From Thermovenabulum sp049701175 (lineage in GTDB: Bacteria > Bacillota > Thermosediminibacteria > Thermosediminibacterales > Thermosediminibacteraceae): a DNA stretch of 28,602 nt. Every line of letters starts with the position of its first letter. Positions within the stretch are counted from its first letter, which is position 1. Both the position numbers and the translations under genes were made by a program. The DNA is taken from the NCBI RefSeq assembly GCF_049701175.1, contig NZ_JBNATW010000030.1, forward strand, positions 1-28,602, read 5' to 3'. Shown here one piece after another: positions 23,232 through 28,602 of this stretch. The notes under the pieces are model-generated. The model did not search any database. It saw nothing but the letters and a program-made list of their open reading frames with translations, and had not been told where the DNA came from.

Positions 23232-23915
23232 ATGATGGAGCCCAAAATTCTTGTTGTTGATGATGAAAAGAAAATAGTAGAATTAGTGAGGCTTTATTTA
23301 GAAAAAGAGGGATACAGGGTAGATGAGGCTTATGATGGGCAAACTGCTTTAAAAAAGATAGAAGAAAATGATTATAATCTTTTAATTTTGGATTTAATGC
23401 TCCCGGAGGTAGACGGTTGGACTATTTGCAGAAGTGTTAGGAAAAATTCTGATGTCCCGATAATTATGCTTACTGCAAGAGGAGAAGAATTTGACAAAAT
23501 TTTAGGTTTTGAATTGGGAGCGGATGATTATATAGTAAAGCCTTTTAGTCCAAGAGAATTAGTAGCAAGGGTCAAAGCCTTGCTCAGAAGACTTGGGCCC
23601 AAAGAAGAAAAGGAAGTCTTGGATTTCCCTGGACTTTATATCGAGCCTTCCTCAAGAACTGTAAAGGTAGACGGTAAAGAGGTAAATTTAACGCCAAAGG
23701 AATTTGACCTTCTTTATTTTCTTGCTAAAAATAAAGAAAAGGTGTTTACCCGGGAAAAGCTCCTGGAAGAAGTTTGGGGATATGATTTTTACGGAAGTTT
23801 GCGGACAGTAGACACTCATATAAAGCAGTTGAGAGAAAAATTAGGAAGGAGCAAAGCCGCTTCTTATATTGTTACTGTTTGGGGTGTAGGTTACAAATTT
23901 GAGGTGGTAAGGTGA
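23232..23915 (+). CDS. OmpR/PhoP-family response regulator
   Basis: This 227-residue DNA-binding regulator has a receiver domain (1-120) with Asp10/Asp11, phosphoacceptor Asp54 (LILDLMLPEVDG), Thr81 in MLTARGEE and Lys103 in VKPFSPREL. The C-terminal winged helix has VNLTPKEFDLLYFLAKN and VDTHIKQLREKLG, typical of the OmpR/PhoP class. AAGGGG (23218-23223) precedes ATG 23232. Its stop overlaps the kinase start by 4 nt (GTGA), so it is translated together with its partner. It resembles PhoP/WalR-type regulators, but the regulon cannot be inferred from the window. Confidence 0.95.
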   Translation: MMEPKILVVDDEKKIVELVRLYLEKEGYRVDEAYDGQTALKKIEENDYNLLILDLMLPEVDGWTICRSVRKNSDVPIIMLTARGEEFDKILGFELGADDYIVKPFSPRELVARVKALLRRLGPKEEKEVLDFPGLYIEPSSRTVKVDGKEVNLTPKEFDLLYFLAKNKEKVFTREKLLEEVWGYDFYGSLRTVDTHIKQLREKLGRSKAASYIVTVWGVGYKFEVVR

Positions 23916-25645
23916 AAATAAAGATAAAAAACAGCATACTCTGGAAATTATGGGTTTTTATCAGCCTTATTTCTATAATTGCTATTATTTTTTCTGGTTT
24001 AATTTTGTCAAAATTCTTTGAAGAATTTTATTTTAGGTTAAAGGAAAATGAGCTTATCAATGAAGGACAGCAGTTAATTTCTTTAATTATGCGCGGTTCA
24101 AACGTTGAAGAATTTATCGATATAACAAAGTTTATAAATGCCCATGCGGTTTTAATAGATAGAAGGGGAACCATAATCGTCTGCTCTAAATATTTTCACC
24201 CTAAACTGGGAATGCTCCTTGATAAAAATGAACTAAATAATATTCTTAACGGAAAAATATTGATAAAAAGGGGCTTCTTGCGGGGTGTGGAAAACCCCAT
24301 GCTTATGGTAGCTATGCCTGTAACAAGTGACGGAAATATTATAGGTGGACTTTTGCTTTTCTCTCCAATGGCTGCCTTGAAGTCCTCCGTATGGGAAATA
24401 AGAAGGTTAATTCTTCTTTCTGCATTTTTTGCAATACTTCTTTCATCAGGGACAAGCCTTGTTTTTTCTAAAAGCATAACAAAGCCACTGCTTTCTATGA
24501 AAGAAGCTGCTGAAGAGATGGCAAAGGGCAATTTTGATAAGAAAGTCGAAATAGTTGAAGATGATGAAATTGGCACCCTTGCAAAGACCATGAATTTCCT
24601 TTCTGATGCTTTAAAGAAAAATTTGAATGCGTTATCAAAAGAAAAGGATCAGCTAAAAAGTATTTTACTTGGAATGACGGATGGGGTTGTTACTTTTGAT
24701 GAAAACAACAATGTGGTTATGGCAAACTCTCAGGCTTTCGAGTTATTAGGAATAAAAGATACTGATAATTTTAATGAAAAGGCCTATGACATTTTAAAGG
24801 GTGTTCTTTTGAAATTGAATAACGCAAAAGATAATATTATTGTAGAGGAATTAAATTTAAACGGTAAAATAATTTTAGCAAAAGTCTCGCCATTGCTTAG
24901 TGATGGTGTGAGGGGTGCTGTTGTAGTAATTCAGGATATTACTAAAGAAAAGAAATTAGAAAACTTGCGGAGAGAATTTGTGGCCAATGTATCGCATGAA
25001 TTACGGACACCGTTAACCTATATTCAGGGTTATTCTGAAGCCATATTAGACGGCATGGTGGAAGACAAGGAGGCACTTTTAAATTATATAAATATCATTT
25101 TGGAGGAAACTTTAAGGCTAAAGCGTCTTGTAAATGACCTTCTGGATCTTTCACAAATGGAGTACGGTCAAACAACCCTAAAAAAAGATAAGTTTTCTAT
25201 TCAAAGGCTTATTGAAAGAGTTGTCCAAAAAATGCACAATCTTGCGGTTCAAAAGGATGTAAAATTCATATTAAATTTAAAAGAAACACCTCTTCTGTAT
25301 GCAGATGAAGATAGGATAGAACAGGTTTTAATAAATCTTATCGACAATGCATTAAGGTATTCACCTGAGGGTGGAAATATAACAATAAGCACCGAGCTTG
25401 ATCACGAGAAAAATATAGTTGTTTCTGTAAAAGATGAAGGGCCGGGTATTCCAGAAGACGAATTACCCTATATATGGGAAAGATTTTACAAAGTAGACAA
25501 ATCAAGGGCAAGGCAAAAGGGAGGGACAGGCCTTGGGCTTGCTATAGTGAAAAGCATTATTGAAAATCATAAAGGCAAGGTATGGGCAAAAAACGATGAA
25601 AAGGGAGGCAGTATTTTTTATTTTTCATTGCCTTGTCAGGAATAA
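23912..25645 (+). CDS. Membrane sensor histidine kinase (HAMP-PAS-HisKA-HATPase)
   Basis: This 577-residue kinase is the partner of the preceding regulator. A membrane helix at about 11-32 and a second at about 163-186 frame an extracellular sensor of about 130 residues. HAMP follows (about 187-240), then a PAS domain (about 248-345), the HisKA helix with phosphorylated His362 in VSHELRTPLTYIQGY, and the ATPase with NLIDNALRYS, DEGPGIP and GGTGLGL. The domain order is that of PhoR/WalK-type kinases. The start GTG 23912 overlaps the upstream stop and has GGTGG before it. The signal is unknown. The gene ends at a strong bidirectional terminator. Confidence 0.95.
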   Translation: MKIKIKNSILWKLWVFISLISIIAIIFSGLILSKFFEEFYFRLKENELINEGQQLISLIMRGSNVEEFIDITKFINAHAVLIDRRGTIIVCSKYFHPKLGMLLDKNELNNILNGKILIKRGFLRGVENPMLMVAMPVTSDGNIIGGLLLFSPMAALKSSVWEIRRLILLSAFFAILLSSGTSLVFSKSITKPLLSMKEAAEEMAKGNFDKKVEIVEDDEIGTLAKTMNFLSDALKKNLNALSKEKDQLKSILLGMTDGVVTFDENNNVVMANSQAFELLGIKDTDNFNEKAYDILKGVLLKLNNAKDNIIVEELNLNGKIILAKVSPLLSDGVRGAVVVIQDITKEKKLENLRREFVANVSHELRTPLTYIQGYSEAILDGMVEDKEALLNYINIILEETLRLKRLVNDLLDLSQMEYGQTTLKKDKFSIQRLIERVVQKMHNLAVQKDVKFILNLKETPLLYADEDRIEQVLINLIDNALRYSPEGGNITISTELDHEKNIVVSVKDEGPGIPEDELPYIWERFYKVDKSRARQKGGTGLGLAIVKSIIENHKGKVWAKNDEKGGSIFYFSLPCQE

Positions 25646-25655
25646 ATAAAAAAGT

Positions 25656-25680
25656 AAAAGCCCCTTTTAGGGGCTTTTTA
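25656..25680. terminator. Bidirectional intrinsic terminator
   Basis: Perfect 9-bp stem AAAAGCCCC (25656-25664) and GGGGCTTTT (25670-25678) with a 5-nt loop. T runs follow on both strands. It separates the converging kinase and alanine dehydrogenase genes. Confidence 0.92.
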
Positions 25681-26805
25681 TTACATTTCTGCCAATACTT
25701 CATCTAATGGAGTGTAAGGCAAATTGTGGGCTTCAGCAACTGCTTTGAATGTTATTTTACCATTTAATACATTGACACCTTTTGCTAATGCCTTATTTTC
25801 AACCACAGCTTTCTTCCATCCTTTGTTTGCAATTTCAACTGCATAGGGTAATGTAGCATTTGTTAATGCAAATGTAGAAGTTCTCGGTACGGCGCCGGGC
25901 ATATTTGCAACAGCGTAGTGTATTACTCCGTGCTTTACAAAAACAGGGTCTGCATGAGTTGTGGGATGATCTATGGTCTCTACACATCCACCCTGATCAA
26001 TAGCTACATCTACTATTACACTTCCGGGTTCCATTGCTTGTACCATTTCTTCTGTAATAAGTTTTGGCGCCTTTGCGCCGGGTATTAAAACTGCTCCTAT
26101 AACAAGATCAGCTTCGCTAACTGCTTTCATAAGGTTGAAACGGTTTGAATACAAAGTTTCAACCCTGCCTTGATAGATGTCATCTAAGTAGCGGAGCCTA
26201 TTTGTATTAACATCGAGAATCGTAACTTTTGCCCCCATGCCTACTGCTCTCTTTAATGCATTCATTCCTACCGTTCCTGCACCTACAATAACTATTGAAG
26301 CAGGAGGCACGCCGGGAACCCCTGATAGTAAAACACCTTTTCCTCCTCTAAATTTTTCAAGGTAAATGGCCCCTTCTTGAATAGCTAACCTGCCAGCTAC
26401 TTCGCTCATAGGGGTAAGTAAAGGCAAGCTGCCGTCTTCTTTTTGTACAGTTTCATATGCAATTGCCACAACCTTTTTTTCCATTAAAGCTTTTGTAAGT
26501 TCGGGTTCGGGTGCAAGGTGTAAATAGGTGAATAGAATAAGACCTTCTCTGAAATATTTGTATTCTGAAGGTAGAGGTTCTTTTACTTTTACAATCATCT
26601 CACTGTTTTCCCAAACCGAAGCTGCATCGGATAATATTTCTGCTCCTGCTGATTTGTAGCTTTCATCAGATATACCGCTTCCTTCTCCCGCACCTTTTTC
26701 GATTAATACTTTATGTCCCGCTCTGACAAGGGCGTCTACACCAGCGGGAGTTATTGCAACACGGTTTTCTTGGGCTTTAATTTCCTTTGGAACACCTACA
26801 ATCAT
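25681..26805 (-). CDS. ald: Alanine dehydrogenase
   Basis: Ald catalyses NAD-dependent oxidative deamination of L-alanine to pyruvate and ammonium, or the reverse. The 374-residue protein has the family N-terminus (GVPKEIKAQENRVAITP), catalytic Lys75 in VKVKEP, His96 in YLHLAPE, the Rossmann loop IVGAGTVGMNA, and VDVAIDQGGCVET bearing the conserved catalytic Asp. Length matches the usual 370-375 residues. AGGGGA precedes ATG. The gene begins 168 nt downstream of a TyrR-like sigma-54 activator on the same strand, and the gap carries a -24/-12 promoter with upstream repeats, so alanine or aromatic amino acid levels may control it. Alternatives such as saccharopine or transhydrogenase relatives do not fit these motifs. 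Confidence 0.97.
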   Translation of the reverse strand: MIVGVPKEIKAQENRVAITPAGVDALVRAGHKVLIEKGAGEGSGISDESYKSAGAEILSDAASVWENSEMIVKVKEPLPSEYKYFREGLILFTYLHLAPEPELTKALMEKKVVAIAYETVQKEDGSLPLLTPMSEVAGRLAIQEGAIYLEKFRGGKGVLLSGVPGVPPASIVIVGAGTVGMNALKRAVGMGAKVTILDVNTNRLRYLDDIYQGRVETLYSNRFNLMKAVSEADLVIGAVLIPGAKAPKLITEEMVQAMEPGSVIVDVAIDQGGCVETIDHPTTHADPVFVKHGVIHYAVANMPGAVPRTSTFALTNATLPYAVEIANKGWKKAVVENKALAKGVNVLNGKITFKAVAEAHNLPYTPLDEVLAEM

Positions 26806-26866
26806 ATTATTAATCCCCCTATATTTTATATTTTTAATTCTTCATCCTGGTGTAAAAATTATATAA

Positions 26867-26882
26867 TGCAAGAATCAAGCCA
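26867..26882 (-). promoter_or_regulatory. Sigma-54 (-24/-12) promoter of ald
   Basis: Minus-strand TGGCTTGATTCTTGCA keeps the invariant GG and GC with exactly 12 nt between them, matching TGGC-N7-TTGC. Transcription would start near 26856, giving a leader of about 50 nt before the ald ATG. The only sigma-54 activator in view is encoded directly upstream. Confidence 0.75.
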
Positions 26883-26910
26883 ACTATCAAAACAAGAGAA
26901 ATATTATACA

Positions 26911-26960
26911 GGAAATCTGTTAAAAAGGGAAATTGGAAATAAAAGTTTCCACTTTGGAAA
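26911..26960 (-). promoter_or_regulatory. GGAAA/TTTCC repeat cluster, probable activator binding sites for ald
   Basis: On the + strand GGAAA occurs at 26911, 26928, 26935 and 26956, and TTTCC at 26946. GGAAA-N6-TTTCC (26935-26950) is a perfect inverted repeat, and TTTCC-N5-GGAAA (26946-26960) overlaps it. They centre near -87 from the predicted sigma-54 start, the usual range for enhancer sites. The N6-spaced symmetry is similar in layout to TyrR boxes, though the bases differ. Confidence 0.6.
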
Positions 26961-26973
26961 TATAATTTGTTAT

Positions 26974-28524
26974 TTAATCGTTAAGGCTTATACCGTATTT
27001 TTTCATTTTTTTGATAACCGTTGTATGGGAGACACCCAAAATTTTTGCAGCTTTTCTTGCACTTTTCCCTTGGGAAAGGGCTCGTATTAAAGCCTCTTTT
27101 TCCGTTTCATTTACAATATCTTTTAATTGAAAATATTTGCCTGAAGTAGGATTAAAAAAGGTAGGAGAATTTATAATTATTTCTTTTTCAGTTATAATAT
27201 CTTTTTTACAAAGGTTCATTGCCCTTTCCATAACATTTTCCAACTCCCTAATATTTCCGGGCCAGTCATAGTGTAATAAGTATTCTAAAGCGTTTGGTGC
27301 TATGCCCTGAATGGATTTATTGAATTTAATATTAAATTTTTTTATAAAATAATCTACCAGGACAGGTATGTCTTCTTTGTGCTCCCTCAAAGGCGGAATA
27401 AAGATGGGTATGACATTTAACCTGTAAAATAAGTCCTGCCTGAAGTCTCCCCTAACTATCATTTCTTCTAAGGGCCTGTTGGTTGCAGCTATTACTCTAA
27501 CATCTATTCTAATTTCTTCCATTTCTCCCAGACGCCTTACGCTGTTTTCCTGCAAAACCCTCAAAAGCTTTACCTGTATATGAGGTGGAATTTCAGCAAT
27601 TTCATCTAAAAAAATGGTTCCGTGGTGAGCAAATTCAAAAAGCCCTGGTCTACCTCCACGCCGAGCGCCTGTGAATGTGCCGTCAGCATAGCCGAAAAGC
27701 TCGCTTTCCAATAAAGTATCCGGGATAGCAGCACAATTGACGGCTACAAAGGGGTAATCCCTCCTTTCACTTTCCATATGAATGGCCCTTGCAAAAAGCT
27801 CTTTTCCAGTGCCGCTTTCTCCACGCAGTAAAATGGTTGAATCCCCTTTAGAAACGGTTTTTGCCAGTTCTACAATTTCTTTCATTTTTTTGCTTTTATA
27901 AATTATGTCTTCAAAAGTGATCATGACCGGCCTTGTGAGTGAGTGAGCAAGACGCCTAACATCTGACATTTTTCGCAAGGTTATGACGGCGCCGTCAGCT
28001 AAACCTTTGTCATCAAAAATGGGTTTAACATTTAGCATTACCCTCAGGGGCCCCTTTGGAGTGGTTAAAACTATTTCCTTTTGTTCAATACTTTTACCTT
28101 TTTCTATATTTTTTATGATTTCATCAGGGAAATCCGATATTGCTTTTATGGATTGTCCCATTGGAGGGTAATCATATCCGAGAAAAATTGAAGCTTTGTT
28201 ATTACAGGTTGTAATTATTAAATTTTTATTTACTGATATTATGCCTTCTTCTACTGAATTTATTACTGTAAGTAAATGTTGCTGGGCAAGTTCATGGGGA
28301 AGCCATTCTACAGGGGTAAGTTCGTAAACATCTTTAATATTCCTTATTTTTTCTAAAATATCCTTTAATTTTAAGTCCGGTATGGGTTCGAGGTATATAT
28401 ATATTTCTCCCTGCTTAACGGATAAGGAAAGAATATTGGCCCCGCAACTTGCGACAGCTTCGGAAACATCTCTAACCATTCCAACTCTGTCCTTGAACCT
28501 TATTCGGTATCTAAATTTTTTCAT
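26974..28524 (-). CDS. TyrR-like sigma-54-dependent activator (ACT-PAS-AAA+-HTH)
   Basis: The 516-residue regulator has an N-terminal ACT domain (about 1-70, an amino acid-binding fold), a PAS domain (about 80-185), an AAA+ sigma-54 interaction domain (about 205-430) with Walker A GESGTGKE (235-242), the sigma-54 contact loop as GTFTGA (282-287; usual form GAFTGA) and Walker B IFLDE (304-308), and a C-terminal helix-turn-helix, SARKAAKILGVSHTTVIKKM. The architecture is that of TyrR, but the near-complete contact loop implies true sigma-54 activation. ATG 28524 is chosen because a GGGGGG ribosome site ends 6 nt before it; TTG 28530 abuts that site. The downstream ald gene with its -24/-12 promoter is the obvious target. 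Confidence 0.93.
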   Translation of the reverse strand: MKKFRYRIRFKDRVGMVRDVSEAVASCGANILSLSVKQGEIYIYLEPIPDLKLKDILEKIRNIKDVYELTPVEWLPHELAQQHLLTVINSVEEGIISVNKNLIITTCNNKASIFLGYDYPPMGQSIKAISDFPDEIIKNIEKGKSIEQKEIVLTTPKGPLRVMLNVKPIFDDKGLADGAVITLRKMSDVRRLAHSLTRPVMITFEDIIYKSKKMKEIVELAKTVSKGDSTILLRGESGTGKELFARAIHMESERRDYPFVAVNCAAIPDTLLESELFGYADGTFTGARRGGRPGLFEFAHHGTIFLDEIAEIPPHIQVKLLRVLQENSVRRLGEMEEIRIDVRVIAATNRPLEEMIVRGDFRQDLFYRLNVIPIFIPPLREHKEDIPVLVDYFIKKFNIKFNKSIQGIAPNALEYLLHYDWPGNIRELENVMERAMNLCKKDIITEKEIIINSPTFFNPTSGKYFQLKDIVNETEKEALIRALSQGKSARKAAKILGVSHTTVIKKMKKYGISLND

Positions 28525-28602
28525 TTTCAACCCCCCGAAAGGATTTACTGTTATGTCAAATTAAGGTATCAAAATTACATACCAATAACCTATAAAACAT
28601 TG

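Noticed and set aside
26713..27090. 125-codon + frame across the ald promoter region
   Set aside because: It covers the -24/-12 promoter and the ends of two real genes, with no ribosome site or domain.

Overview
The window looks like a low-G+C, spore-forming, anaerobic Firmicute, most likely a thermophilic clostridial lineage (Thermoanaerobacterales or Thermosediminibacterales type). Supporting signs are AT-rich codons with Arg encoded almost only by AGG/AGA, strong GGAGG/AAGGGG ribosome sites, two CotF-like coat proteins, a PdaB-like deacetylase, a queuosine reductase with two 4Fe-4S clusters, and a sigma-54 activator with its target. The genus is inference. No mobile elements, CRISPR arrays, tRNA or rRNA genes were seen.

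Region 1 (about 1-12420, + strand) is a chemosensory operon. A sigma-A-like promoter precedes a c-di-GMP-I (GEMM-I) riboswitch whose expression platform can be read directly: P1 competes with a 16-bp antiterminator, followed by an intrinsic terminator. This predicts an OFF switch. The operon then encodes a cytosolic receptor with two chemoreceptor signalling tips, a triple-domain CheW, CheB, CheY, two CheX-like phosphatases, CheR, CheA and a protein with a degenerate GGDEF domain and an apparently intact EAL domain. If the EAL domain degrades c-di-GMP, the operon forms a double-negative loop: high c-di-GMP shuts off the operon that encodes its own degradation. A membrane-bound Cache-type chemoreceptor follows, then a terminator.

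Region 2 (12430-18600) holds queG, two small CotF-like genes on the minus strand, and a likely operon of a ModE-type winged-helix protein, a cysteine desulfurase and ThiI (4-thiouridine synthesis), then a B12-binding radical SAM protein.

Region 3 (18599-22260, mostly minus strand) holds a ferritin-like diiron protein whose ribosome site lies inside a terminator-like hairpin, a ZIP metal transporter, an overlooked 49-residue zinc-ribbon gene (+), a Na/Pi cotransporter-family protein with PhoU domain and a palindromic operator, and a small membrane protein.

Region 4 (22380-28602) holds a PdaB-like polysaccharide deacetylase, an OmpR-type response regulator with its PAS/HAMP histidine kinase, and, on the minus strand, a TyrR-like ACT-PAS-AAA+ sigma-54 activator followed by alanine dehydrogenase. 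The gap between these two contains a well-matched -24/-12 promoter and a cluster of GGAAA/TTTCC boxes upstream of it, consistent with local activation of ald.
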